Positions 1-8,302 of a stretch of DNA of 15,613 nt are shown here, in pieces. A model generated the notes under the pieces. It ran no database searches and was not told where the DNA came from. It saw only the letters and a program-made list of their open reading frames with translations. Position numbers and translations under genes: made by a program. The stretch spans positions 1 through 15,613 of the forward strand of contig NZ_CAJZFJ010000054.1 in assembly GCF_915070105.1 (NCBI RefSeq), in the 5' to 3' direction. Source of the stretch: an uncultured Porphyromonas sp. Lineage in GTDB: Bacteria > Bacteroidota > Bacteroidia > Bacteroidales > Porphyromonadaceae. Position 1 is the first letter of the stretch, and each line of letters opens with the position of its first letter.

Positions 1-29
1 GCTGTGTTTGGAGGCTTGTGTCGTGGGCG

Positions 30-1259
30 CTACTTGCCGGCTAGGGTGCGGAGGCGCTCCTCGGTCTTGGTGCGGAGGTGCTCCGAGAGCTCTTCCTCGG
101 GGATACGCTTCAGGACATCGGCGGCGAAGGCATTGCTGAGCATTAGCTTGGCTTCCTGCAGGGCGATCCCTCGCTGGCGCATATAGAAGAGTGCATCCTC
201 GCTGAGCTGCCCTGTGGTCATCCCGTGGGAGCACTTCACGTCGTCGGCATAGATCTCCAGCTGGGGCTTGGACTGCATGCGAGCCGAGGGCGAGAGCAGG
301 AGGTTGCGATTGTTCTGATAGGCCTGCGTCTTCTGCGCATCTTGTGCCACAAGGATACGTCCGGTGAAGACACCACGACTCTCATCGAGGAGGATGTACT
401 TGAAGAGCTCATCCGAGGTACAGTGGGGCACTGCGTGCTCGATGAAGGAGAAGTTATCGGTATGCATCCGCTCGCTGGTGAGTGAGAAGCCTGAGACACG
501 TAGGTCGGCTTCCTCCTCGGCGAGGGTGATGAAGTAGTTGTTGCGGGTCGTGCCGTTTCGGAGCGTCAGCGTAGAGAGGTCAGCGTGGCTACCACCCATC
601 TGGCGGACGTAGGTAGAGGTCAAGCGAATGTTGTCCGTGCCTGACTCCTCCCGATCAATGAGCGAGAAGTGTGCGCCACGACCTACATAGACCTCCAGAG
701 TGCGTAGAGTCATTGCCCGTACGTCTTCCTCGGGGCAGTCCTTGTAGTAGACCGCTAGCTCGGCTGCGTCCTCCACGATGAAGAGGGCTCGCTCGATCGC
801 TAAGTGCCCCGCTGTGCGAGGAAGGATATAGCGAAGCTCAATATGCCCGGGTACCTTCAGTCCTCGGGGGACATAGACGACGAAGACCTCATTGGTCAGC
901 AGGGTAGAGAGGGCGACGAGTCCATCCTTAGAGACGGGAGCTATGCGGGCATAATGCTCCTGAGCGACCTCGGGATAGAGGCGAACGAAGTCCGAGATCG
1001 AGCCGATGAAGACCCCTTCGGGGACGACCTGCGAAGCCCAGTAGGGAGAGCCCTCCTGCGTGAGGAGCTGCCAGTCGTGCTCGAAGAGCTTGGGGACATC
1101 GGTGCGCTGGTAGTCTTCGCTCTTGAAGGCGGGTAGCCCGAGGCGCGCGAAGGCATCGAAGGCCTCCTCCCGGTAATGCTGTAGGAGGGGCACTCGCTGA
1201 CGCAGCTCATCGGCATGCGCTGCGTACAGATCGAGATAGTGCTTAGTCTGTGCGTCCAT
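30..1259 (-). CDS. sufD: SufD, Fe-S cluster assembly scaffold subunit
   Basis: SufD pairs with SufB in the cytosolic SufBC2D complex, where SufC ATPase activity drives Fe-S cluster building. The 409-residue product is slightly shorter than the usual 420-450. The C-terminal beta-helix core is intact: residues 339-352 carry the block DDVKCSHGMTTGQL, whose His345 matches the functional His360 of E. coli SufD by position in that block, followed by the family ending SEDALFYMRQRGI (353-365). The N-terminal 130 residues are helical and poorly conserved, as usual for SufD. The ATG lies 7 nt after the sufC stop, so the two are surely cotranscribed and perhaps translationally coupled. The stop is 30 nt from the window edge. 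In Bacteroidetes a cysteine desulfurase gene (sufS) commonly follows, but the remaining bases are too few to show it. Confidence 0.96.
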   Translation of the reverse strand: MDAQTKHYLDLYAAHADELRQRVPLLQHYREEAFDAFARLGLPAFKSEDYQRTDVPKLFEHDWQLLTQEGSPYWASQVVPEGVFIGSISDFVRLYPEVAQEHYARIAPVSKDGLVALSTLLTNEVFVVYVPRGLKVPGHIELRYILPRTAGHLAIERALFIVEDAAELAVYYKDCPEEDVRAMTLRTLEVYVGRGAHFSLIDREESGTDNIRLTSTYVRQMGGSHADLSTLTLRNGTTRNNYFITLAEEEADLRVSGFSLTSERMHTDNFSFIEHAVPHCTSDELFKYILLDESRGVFTGRILVAQDAQKTQAYQNNRNLLLSPSARMQSKPQLEIYADDVKCSHGMTTGQLSEDALFYMRQRGIALQEAKLMLSNAFAADVLKRIPEEELSEHLRTKTEERLRTLAGK

Positions 1260-1266
1260 CGCTCGT

Positions 1267-2019
<753 letters not shown>

Positions 2020-2076
2020 ATCTATTGATCGTATCTAGTCTTGTCTATATATAATGGGAATGCGAAGGGGGGAGCA

Positions 2077-3522
2077 CTAGCCCACGGAGCCTTCGAGGGA
2101 GATAGAGAGGAGCTTCTGCGCCTCGACGGCGAACTCCATCGGGAGCTTGTTCATGACCTCCTTGGCATAGCCATTGACGATCAGCCCTACAGCCTCCTCT
2201 ACGCCTATGCCTCGCTGCTGGCAGTAGAAGATCTGATCTTCGCTGATCTTGCTCGTCGTGGCCTCGTGCTCGATGATCGCCGTATCGTTGTCCACGTGCA
2301 CGTAGGGGAAGGTATGTGCTCCGCAGCGGTCACTCAGCAGGAGGCTGTCGCACTGGGAGTGATTGCGGGCATTCTCTGCCTCAGGGCCTGCGTAGACGAG
2401 CCCACGGTAGCTATTCTGACTCTGTCCTGCGGAGATACCCTTGGAGACGATGCGGCTACGGGTGTTCTTCCCGAGGTGGATCATCTTCGTACCGGTATCA
2501 GCCTGCTGGAAGTTGTTGGTCACCGCCACGGAGTAGAACTCTGCCACGGAGTCGTCGCCCTGCAGGATACAGCTGGGGTACTTCCACGTGATGGCGGAGC
2601 CCGTCTCGACCTGAGTCCAGGAGAGCTTGGAGGCAGTGCCCCGGCAGAGCCCTCGCTTGGTGACGAAGTTGTATACACCGCCCTTGCCCTCCTTGTCGCC
2701 GGGGTACCAATTCTGTACGGTGGAGTACTTCACCTCGGCATCCTTCTCGACGATGATCTCGACGATAGCGGCATGGAGCTGGTTCTCGTCACGCTGGGGA
2801 GCGGTACAGCCCTCTAGGTAGCTGACGTAGGCCCCTTCATCGGCGACGATCAGGGTGCGCTCGAACTGCCCCGTATTGATTGCATTGATGCGGAAGTAGG
2901 TGGAGAGCTCCATCGGGCAACGTGTCCCCTTCGGGATGTAGACGAAGGAGCCATCGCTGAAGACGGCAGAGTTCAGCGCAGCGAAGTAGTTGTCCTTATA
3001 CGGGACGACCACCCCAAGGTACTGACGTACTAGCTCGGGGTACTCATGCACAGCCTCGCTGAAGGAGCAGAAGATAATCCCCTTCTCGGCGAGCGTCTCA
3101 CGGAAGGTCGTCTTGACCGACACTGAGTCCATGACGGCATCGACAGCGATACCGCTCAGCATCTTTTGTTCCTCGAGGGGAATACCCAACTTCTCAAAGG
3201 TGCGAAGGAGCTCGGGGTCTACCTCATCGAGGCTCTTTGGCCCTTCCTTCTTCTTAGGCGCAGCGTAATAGATGATGTCCTGATAGTCGATCGGGGGGAT
3301 CTTCAGGAGCGCCCAGTCGGGCTGCTCCAGAGTCTGCCAGTAGCGGAAGGCCTCTAGGCGAAATTCCAGTAGCCACTCAGGCTCACCCTTCTTCTCAGAG
3401 ATCAAGCGTACGGTGTCCTCAGTGAGTCCCTTGCCGATGGTCTCTGTATCTATATCTGTCGTAAAGCCGTATTTGTAGTCACTCGATGTTACCTCATCGA
3501 TGATCTGATCGTTATCCTGCAT
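2077..3522 (-). CDS. sufB: SufB, Fe-S cluster assembly scaffold subunit
   Basis: SufB is the subunit on which the nascent Fe-S cluster forms, using persulfide sulfur delivered from a SufS-type desulfurase. The 481-residue product closely follows the family through its length. Counting back from the shared C-terminus, Cys391 (in HSQCDS) corresponds to E. coli Cys405, and His419-Glu420 (in EHEATTSK) to His433-Glu434, residues needed for cluster formation. Cys239 lies in the conserved block LEGCTAPQRD. The ending AVEAQKLLSISLEGSVG is typical of the family. The gene is first in the suf unit. A perfect TAnnTTTG box lies about 90 nt upstream, beside the terminator of rny. The upstream bases lack a clear Shine-Dalgarno sequence, as is common in Bacteroidetes. 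Confidence 0.98.
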   Translation of the reverse strand: MQDNDQIIDEVTSSDYKYGFTTDIDTETIGKGLTEDTVRLISEKKGEPEWLLEFRLEAFRYWQTLEQPDWALLKIPPIDYQDIIYYAAPKKKEGPKSLDEVDPELLRTFEKLGIPLEEQKMLSGIAVDAVMDSVSVKTTFRETLAEKGIIFCSFSEAVHEYPELVRQYLGVVVPYKDNYFAALNSAVFSDGSFVYIPKGTRCPMELSTYFRINAINTGQFERTLIVADEGAYVSYLEGCTAPQRDENQLHAAIVEIIVEKDAEVKYSTVQNWYPGDKEGKGGVYNFVTKRGLCRGTASKLSWTQVETGSAITWKYPSCILQGDDSVAEFYSVAVTNNFQQADTGTKMIHLGKNTRSRIVSKGISAGQSQNSYRGLVYAGPEAENARNHSQCDSLLLSDRCGAHTFPYVHVDNDTAIIEHEATTSKISEDQIFYCQQRGIGVEEAVGLIVNGYAKEVMNKLPMEFAVEAQKLLSISLEGSVG

Positions 3523-3610
3523 GTAGAAAATCTGAAAGGATTAGTCCTCCACTACTGCTAACACTCTAGTGCACGTATTGTTTTGAGTGGAAATGTACTA
3601 GGATGTGTAA

Positions 3611-3618
3611 CAAATCTA
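3611..3618 (-). promoter_or_regulatory. Candidate -7 promoter box for the suf operon
   Basis: The minus strand reads TAGATTTG here, a perfect match to the Bacteroidetes primary sigma -7 consensus TAnnTTTG. The sequence about 17 nt upstream is TTAG rather than the consensus TTTG, so the -33 half is imperfect. A start just downstream would give a leader of roughly 80 nt before sufB. The box lies within the T-rich tail of the preceding hairpin. A second, weaker box (TACATTTC) lies nearer the gene. Confidence 0.4.
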
Positions 3619-3700
3619 AAAAGATAGCTAGACGACTAAGCCCTCCTCAAGTCAGGCGAAGGGACAGCCCCTGCCGTGACCTGATCTAGCTTAGTCGCCC
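3617..3700 (-). terminator. Structured terminator after rny
   Basis: The arms CGACTAAGC (3633-3641) and GCTTAGTCG (3689-3697) form a perfect 9-bp outer stem. Inside, TCAGG/CCTGA and a short AGGGG/CCCTT stem can continue the fold towards an apical loop. Read on the minus strand, the hairpin is followed after about 10 nt by CTTTTT, and it starts about 25 nt after the rny stop codon. This fits a Rho-independent terminator. The interior is larger than usual for one, so a structured small RNA is a less likely alternative. Confidence 0.6.
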
Positions 3701-3723
3701 TAGTACGCTCTGTGAGCTCAGCC

Positions 3724-5307
3724 TTACTTGGCGTAGCTCACAGAGCGAGTTTCACGGATGACGGTGATCTTCACCTGACCTGGGTAGGTCATCTCGTCCT
3801 GAATGCGCTTAGCGATCTCGGAGGAGAGGGTGGTGATCGTGTTGTCGTCGGTATTCTCTGCCCCTACGATGACACGGAGCTCACGTCCTGCCTGGATGGC
3901 ATAGGTCTTCACTACACCGGGATAGGAGAGGGCGAGCTGCTCGAGGTCATTGAGTCGCTTGATGTAGGCCTCTACGATCTCTCGCCGAGCACCGGGACGG
4001 GCACCACTGATCGCATCACAGACCTGTACGATAGGAGCGATGAGGCTCTCCATCTCGATCTCGTCGTGGTGCGCCCCGACGGCGTTGCAGATGGTAGGCT
4101 TCTCCTTGTACTTCTCACAGAGCTTCATCCCTAGGAGGGCATGGGGTAGCTCGGGCTCGTCGTCGGGTACCTTGCCGATGTCGTGTAGGAGACCTGCACG
4201 CTTGGCCTGCTTGGGGTTGAGCCCCAGCTCGGAGGCCATGATGGCGCAGAGGTTAGCGGTCTCACGGGAGTGCTGTAGGAGGTTCTGCCCGTAGGAGGAG
4301 CGGTACTTCATCTTCCCGATGAGGCGGATGAGCTCAGGGTGCATCCCGTGGATACCAAGGTCGATGACGGTACGCTTCCCCGTCTCGATGATCTCCTCCT
4401 CGATCTGCTTGCGCACCTTGGAGACGACCTCCTCGATACGAGCAGGGTGGATACGTCCGTCCTGCACAAGCTGGTGCAGGGCTAGGCGAGCGACCTCACG
4501 ACGTACGGGGTCGAAGCTACTGAGGACAATCGCCTCGGGGGTATCGTCCACAATGATCTCTATACCAGTAGCTGCCTCTAGGGCACGGATATTACGCCCT
4601 TCACGGCCGATGATGCGCCCCTTGATCTCGTCGCTCTCGATGTGGAAGACGGTCACGGAGTTCTCGATAGCGGTCTCGGTCGCTAGGCGCTGGATGGACT
4701 GTACGACGATCTTCTTGGCCTCCTTGTTGGCAGTCATCTTCGCCTCCTCCACGATGTCGTTGATGTAGCCCTGAGCCTGGTCACGAGCCTCGGCACGTAG
4801 GCTCTCGATCAGTCGTTCACGAGCCTCGTCGGCGGAGAGGCCTCCGAGGGCCTCTAGTCGCTTCTGCTCGCTCTGGCGTAGGAGTTCAAGCTCTGCCTTC
4901 TTCTCCTCATACTCTCCCTTCTTCTGCTCATACTCGGCTTTCTTCTCCTCGATCCCTTCGCTCTGCTGTGCTAAGCGGTCACGTAGGGTATCTATCTCCT
5001 GATGCTGCTTCTGGAGCTCGCTTTGCCGCTGGTTGAGCTCTTGCTCACGGCTCTTGAGCTTACCCTCTATCTGCTTGAGCTTATTATTTCGTTGGGCCAC
5101 TTGCTGCTCTAGGTCTCCCTTGAGCTGTAGGAATTTCTCCTTGACCTCCAGTAGTTTCTTCTGCTTCAGTACCTCTGCCTCTCGCTCTGCCTCGCTGAGG
5201 ATGGTGCGTGTCTTCTGTCCAAGCAATCGCTCGGTGACAAACCACATCAGGGACGCTCCGACTAGGAACGCCACGGCGCAAAGGGCAATGATGGTAATTG
5301 TTCCCAT
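3724..5307 (-). CDS. rny: Ribonuclease Y, membrane-anchored endoribonuclease
   Basis: RNase Y is an endonuclease that starts mRNA decay at the inner face of the cytoplasmic membrane. The 527-residue product has the full domain order: an N-terminal membrane segment (about 3-24), a long charged coiled coil rich in K, E and Q (about 35-200), a KH RNA-binding domain with GRIIGREGRNI (230-240), and an HD domain with the metal-binding LLHDIGKV (His375-Asp376), the HHD of 413-415 and a further Asp431. The C-terminal domain is complete. The length matches the family (about 510-530). The start is supported by AAGGAAAG a few bases upstream. It follows zapA by 85 nt, a neighbour pair seen in other Bacteroidetes, and ends at a strong hairpin before the suf genes. 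Confidence 0.98.
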   Translation of the reverse strand: MGTITIIALCAVAFLVGASLMWFVTERLLGQKTRTILSEAEREAEVLKQKKLLEVKEKFLQLKGDLEQQVAQRNNKLKQIEGKLKSREQELNQRQSELQKQHQEIDTLRDRLAQQSEGIEEKKAEYEQKKGEYEEKKAELELLRQSEQKRLEALGGLSADEARERLIESLRAEARDQAQGYINDIVEEAKMTANKEAKKIVVQSIQRLATETAIENSVTVFHIESDEIKGRIIGREGRNIRALEAATGIEIIVDDTPEAIVLSSFDPVRREVARLALHQLVQDGRIHPARIEEVVSKVRKQIEEEIIETGKRTVIDLGIHGMHPELIRLIGKMKYRSSYGQNLLQHSRETANLCAIMASELGLNPKQAKRAGLLHDIGKVPDDEPELPHALLGMKLCEKYKEKPTICNAVGAHHDEIEMESLIAPIVQVCDAISGARPGARREIVEAYIKRLNDLEQLALSYPGVVKTYAIQAGRELRVIVGAENTDDNTITTLSSEIAKRIQDEMTYPGQVKITVIRETRSVSYAK

Positions 5308-5392
5308 TCTTTCCTTGCTTCTTTGAGTTTATATGTAGCAGGAATGGACGCACGCTAACCTACCCTCCACGCTGGGGGTAGCGGTGTGGACT

Positions 5393-5734
5393 CTAGGGCT
5401 GAGAGGGCAGGGTCGCTAGAGAGGAGCTGATGAGCGCCTCCAGCTGTCTATTGGCCTTCTCTAGGCGAGGGAGCAAGTGCTCCTTTCGCTCCGCCTCGAT
5501 CTCGACGAGCTGCTTGTAACGAGCAGTTATATCCACAGCCGTCATAGCTAGATAGGCTGAGGAGGGCATCTCTGAGGCATTGGGATACTTTGCCTTGTAG
5601 AGGAGCATTGTGCTTGTAATTTCCTCTCCTGCCCTACGCAGTAGGCTCTCTCTATCGCGAGGCACACGTAGCTGCAGGCGCGTATCCTCCACGAGGATCG
5701 AGATACGCTGTAGGGGGCTCTGCTCCTTGTCCAT
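5393..5734 (-). CDS. zapA: ZapA-like Z-ring-associated protein
   Basis: The 113-residue product matches the ZapA pattern. It has a short N-terminal globular part with a beta segment (QRISILVEDTRLQLRVPRD, 9-27), then the REE-like stretch RESLLRRAGEEITSTMLLYKAKYP (28-51), and a long helix with YLAMTAVDITARYKQL (61-76) and a charged coiled coil to about residue 100. ZapA tetramers crosslink FtsZ filaments in the cytosol. It is 59 nt downstream of a coiled-coil partner gene and 85 nt upstream of rny, the usual Bacteroidetes setting. ftsZ is also in this window, about 4 kb away. Sequence identity to proteobacterial ZapA is low, so the call rests on pattern, size and neighbours. Confidence 0.85.
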   Translation of the reverse strand: MDKEQSPLQRISILVEDTRLQLRVPRDRESLLRRAGEEITSTMLLYKAKYPNASEMPSSAYLAMTAVDITARYKQLVEIEAERKEHLLPRLEKANRQLEALISSSLATLPSQP

Positions 5735-5793
5735 ATCGACGTCTATATATCTATCGGTGGGTCAGTTTCACACTGCCGCTATAGTGATACGCT

Positions 5794-6096
5794 CTACTCT
5801 TCGGCAAGCTGCTGAATACAGCACTCTACCTCTGTGATGATTCCATCTAGGACCTGCTTTGCTTGGCCAAGCTCCTCCTCTGTTGAGCCCTTCATCAGGG
5901 ATCGGGCCAGAGAGGACATAGAGCTCTGCTTACAAGCCTCTTGAAGCTCTGTCCTCAGGCGGTCAAGCTCCTCATCTCGAAGGCGGAGCTCTGTCTCCAG
6001 CTCTGCAATTCGAGCGCCCAGTCGTGTGACAATATCCCCCAGTCGAGAGATATTGACCTCGAGGCGCTTTAGCTCTAGTACCTCATCCTGAGTCAT
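5794..6096 (-). CDS. Small coiled-coil protein encoded upstream of zapA
   Basis: This 100-residue protein is almost wholly helical. Residues 5-56 have heptad-like spacing of Leu/Ile/Val with many Glu and Arg. A short Ser-rich break (58-72) follows, and the C-terminal helix is AKQVLDGIITEVECCIQQLAEE (79-100, quoted here only to note its pattern: it resembles the EVDKCI-type ending I recall from small coiled-coil proteins encoded next to zapA in Bacteroidales). A TACCTTTG box lies 22 nt upstream and AAAGGA lies just before the ATG, so it probably begins the transcript that includes zapA and rny. By position and shape it may play the ZapB part, binding ZapA. That function is inferred and not shown by any motif. 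Confidence 0.75.
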   Translation of the reverse strand: MTQDEVLELKRLEVNISRLGDIVTRLGARIAELETELRLRDEELDRLRTELQEACKQSSMSSLARSLMKGSTEEELGQAKQVLDGIITEVECCIQQLAEE

Positions 6097-6118
6097 TGCG
6101 TGGTCATTCCTTTAGCCA

Positions 6119-6126
6119 CAAAGGTA
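6119..6126 (-). promoter_or_regulatory. -7 promoter box of the coiled-coil/zapA/rny unit
   Basis: The minus strand reads TACCTTTG, a perfect TAnnTTTG box, 22 nt from the start codon. The leader would be very short, around 15 nt. A TTG lies upstream (within TGTTGTG) but at a spacing shorter than the usual -33 distance, so only the -7 half is well supported. Confidence 0.55.
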
Positions 6127-6414
6127 CGACTTTTCAAGCACAACACCCGTCCCTATCTAAGGAGCCAACATCACCAAACAGACACACGATACAGAGAGTG
6201 GTAATGACCAATGTTCTAGACCGCTACAGGAAAGAGAAACACGGGCACACAGAGCTACGCTTAGCATGCCAAACAGAATGGAGTACAGTACCCTGTATAC
6301 CCTAAGCCCCCCTTCGCCCCGACCTTCCCCGTTGCTTCCACCCAACGAGCTATCATGCAGATACCCCCCCTATCAGACTTCAGGGAATAGCCATACCTAC
6401 GGAGAATACACAAG
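6127..6414. other. Intergenic stretch without a recognised gene
   Basis: About 290 nt lie between the coiled-coil gene promoter and the hairpin after dnaA. Short open frames exist on both strands but have no family likeness, no start signals and overlap each other. The stretch from 6300 to 6372 is pyrimidine-rich on the plus strand with several C-runs. A small stem CGTTG/CAACG lies near 6329-6346. I recognise no RNA family. A small RNA in this stretch cannot be excluded from sequence alone. Confidence 0.5.
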
Positions 6415-6470
6415 CGATCCTCCCAGCAGAGAGAATGCATACTACATGCACCTCTTCGCTGGGAGGATCG
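6415..6470 (-). terminator. Long hairpin downstream of dnaA
   Basis: CGATCCTCCCAGC (6415-6427) and GCTGGGAGGATCG (6458-6470) form a perfect 13-bp stem. The 30-nt loop can pair further through AGAG/CTCT and TGCAT/ATGCA. It starts 55 nt after the dnaA stop codon. No long T-run follows on the minus strand; on the plus strand TATTTCGTTA follows. Its position after dnaA suggests transcription termination or protection of the mRNA 3' end. Confidence 0.65.
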
Positions 6471-6525
6471 TATTTCGTTAGACGATGGGGGAGGGTGCGG
6501 AGTGCCTACCCTCGACCTTCGTGCA

Positions 6526-7911
6526 CTAGGCTCGGAGCTCGGACTCGATCTCGGCGATACGAGACCTAAGCTCGGCTTCGTGCTCGATGCGCCCCTCGAT
6601 GGTCTTCACCCCGTGCATGACGGTGGTGTGGTCACTGCGGTTGAGGAGTTTAGCGATGGCCTTGTAGGAGGCACTGGTGTGCTTCTTGACGAGGTACATC
6701 ACGACCTGACGGGGTAGAGCGAGCTCGGCCTTGCGCGAGGAGGTACGTAGCTGATCCACCTCCTGCCCATAGACCCGACACACCGTCTCTAGGATGAGAT
6801 GAGGGGTGAGCTCACGACGATCGATGGAGACCGTCTCTCCGACTACGCTACGTGTCGTAGCGAGGTCCACGACCCCCTGATCATTGAAGCGGGCACGTGT
6901 GATGAGGGTACGGATAGCCCCCTCGAGCTGACGCACGTTGTCGGGCATATTCTCGGCGATGAACTCGACGCACTCCTCGCCCAGCTCCACGCCACTCTCA
7001 GCCACACGGTGCTGGAGGATCTTGCGCCGAAGCTCTAGGTCAGGGCGATCGATACGTAGCATCATGGCGCTCTGGATGCGAGTCATGATACGGGTCTCCA
7101 TCCCCTTGAGGTCAATGGGTGGGACATCACAGGTCACGATGATCTGCTTGCCCAGCATGTAGAGGTGATTGAAGATGTCGAAGAAGGCCTGCTGGGTCTT
7201 CTGCTTACCGATCAGCCCCTGAATATCATCAATGATCAGCACATCCATCTGCTGGTAGAAGTCGATGAACGTCCCTCGCCCAGGGCCACGGTTGAGGCTG
7301 TCACGGATGAACTGCGCCTCGAACTTGGAGGTCGCCACATAGCTCACCCGCAGATCGGGGTGAAGCTCGATAGCCCGCTGCCCGATCGCTTGGCAGAGGT
7401 GGGTCTTACCCACCCCACTGGGGCCGTAGATGAAGAGGAAGTTGAGCGGCGCCTGCCCAGGGCGTGCGGCCGTAGCCTCAGCGATACGCAGTGCCTCCCT
7501 ATTACAGGCACTCTCGTAGAAGGTGTCGAAGCGCAGATCAGCACTCAGATGCGACGTGTATTCCTGCATCCTCGGGGAGGCTGCCACCTGACGAGGACGA
7601 GGGCGCGTAGCCTCGGGCGTGGGCTCCAGCACCACCTCGAGTTGCCCACCGATGACCTCATCGGTAACCCGCCTAAGGAGCTCGACGTGTCGCTCTAGCA
7701 GCTGCTTGAGGAAGCTCTCGCTAGGGACATGGAGAACCAGCGCATCGAACGCCTCTCCAGCCTGATCTTGACGGGACTCCACACCCGCCGAGCGGATCGG
7801 GGCGAACCATGTCTGTAGGGTCTCAGCATCACAAGCCTGAGCTAGGAGCTGCATACAGCGTTGCCAGAGGGTCTCTCCTGAAGGTAAACCTTGCGTTTGC
7901 ATAGAAAGCAT
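6526..7911 (-). CDS. dnaA: DnaA, chromosomal replication initiator
   Basis: DnaA binds 9-bp DnaA boxes and, in its ATP form, opens the replication origin. Numbered from the TTG at 7932, domain I spans about 20-100 (TLWQRC, TWFAPI). A short linker follows. The AAA+ core has Walker A GPSGVGKT (170-177), Walker B LIIDD (232-236) and the sensor-2 block DNVRQLEGAIR (331-341). The DNA-binding domain carries RSDHTTVMH (432-440), where Ser precedes DHTT instead of the usual Arg. The longest open frame begins with TTG at 7932. I chose the ATG at 7911, with an A-rich upstream sequence; the ATG at 7902 also fits family N-termini. The roughly 1 kb upstream has perfect DnaA boxes, so autoregulation is likely. 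Confidence 0.97.
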   Translation of the reverse strand: MLSMQTQGLPSGETLWQRCMQLLAQACDAETLQTWFAPIRSAGVESRQDQAGEAFDALVLHVPSESFLKQLLERHVELLRRVTDEVIGGQLEVVLEPTPEATRPRPRQVAASPRMQEYTSHLSADLRFDTFYESACNREALRIAEATAARPGQAPLNFLFIYGPSGVGKTHLCQAIGQRAIELHPDLRVSYVATSKFEAQFIRDSLNRGPGRGTFIDFYQQMDVLIIDDIQGLIGKQKTQQAFFDIFNHLYMLGKQIIVTCDVPPIDLKGMETRIMTRIQSAMMLRIDRPDLELRRKILQHRVAESGVELGEECVEFIAENMPDNVRQLEGAIRTLITRARFNDQGVVDLATTRSVVGETVSIDRRELTPHLILETVCRVYGQEVDQLRTSSRKAELALPRQVVMYLVKKHTSASYKAIAKLLNRSDHTTVMHGVKTIEGRIEHEAELRSRIAEIESELRA

Positions 7912-7945
7912 TCTTTCGTTGTCCGTTACCAAGGGTGTAAGAGTC

Positions 7946-7976
7946 TATATTTAATTCTTATTAACAATAATATTAT
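7946..7976. other. AT-rich tract, possible DNA unwinding element
   Basis: 29 of 31 bases are A or T in a genome segment that is otherwise G+C-rich. It lies between the dnaA start and the first perfect DnaA box, a place where both an unwinding element and the dnaA promoter could be. I found no clear TAnnTTTG box inside it. Confidence 0.4.
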
Positions 7977-8037
7977 CGAAGCGGGAGTGCACACTGCTCA
8001 AGCGGTATGACCCTAATGCCAACCTACTGTAATAGAG

Positions 8038-8046
8038 TTATCCACA
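8038..8046 (+). promoter_or_regulatory. DnaA box, perfect
   Basis: TTATCCACA matches the DnaA box consensus TTATNCACA exactly. It lies 127 bp upstream of the chosen dnaA start, followed 12 bp later by a one-mismatch inverted box (TGTGTATGA, 8058-8066). Confidence 0.75.
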
Positions 8047-8281
8047 ACCAAACAGACTGTGTATGAACTCTCTATACTATTCGAAGAGGTGTGGGTGAGC
8101 TGCTTTCTGTATGCAAAGTTCAGAATAAATTGGATATAAAAAAACGTGCTGAAAGTTTGCTTTTCTCGGGGAAACGATATTGCTTTTGCTATCAGACTCT
8201 TAGACACCCCTCCTACACCCCCTTTGGTGGGGGCCTTGATAACGCACTATAAATCAAAGAATCGGACAGCTACCCACACAC

Positions 8282-8302
8282 TTACACACAGCCTTATCCA
8301 CA
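8282..8302 (+). promoter_or_regulatory. DnaA box pair, one degenerate and one perfect
   Basis: TTACACACA (8282-8290, one mismatch) is followed after 3 bp by TTATCCACA (8294-8302, perfect), both in the same direction as the box at 8038. Tightly spaced same-strand boxes are typical of DnaA assembly sites. Confidence 0.7.

Noticed and set aside
2041..2817. 258-aa plus-strand open frame opposite sufB
   Set aside because: It is antisense to a well-supported SufB gene; its translation has no family pattern and reflects the complement of GC-rich codons.
5360..5381. Hairpin CTACCC/GGGTAG between zapA and rny, considered as a terminator
   Set aside because: The stem is only 6 bp with a 10-nt loop and no T-run follows on the minus strand, so cotranscription of zapA and rny is more likely.
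6096..6481. Short plus- and minus-strand open frames between the coiled-coil gene and dnaA
   Set aside because: They overlap promoter and hairpin sequences, have no recognisable domains and no credible ribosome-binding sites.
8114..8121. GAACTTTG on the minus strand as a dnaA promoter -7 box
   Set aside because: It misses the first T of TAnnTTTG, lacks a -33 element at the right distance and would give a leader of about 200 nt; not strong enough to list.
8216..8234. C-run/G-run hairpin (CCCCC/GGGGG) in the dnaA upstream region
   Set aside because: A 5-bp stem of homopolymer runs is easily formed by chance in this composition; no other support for a site or terminator.
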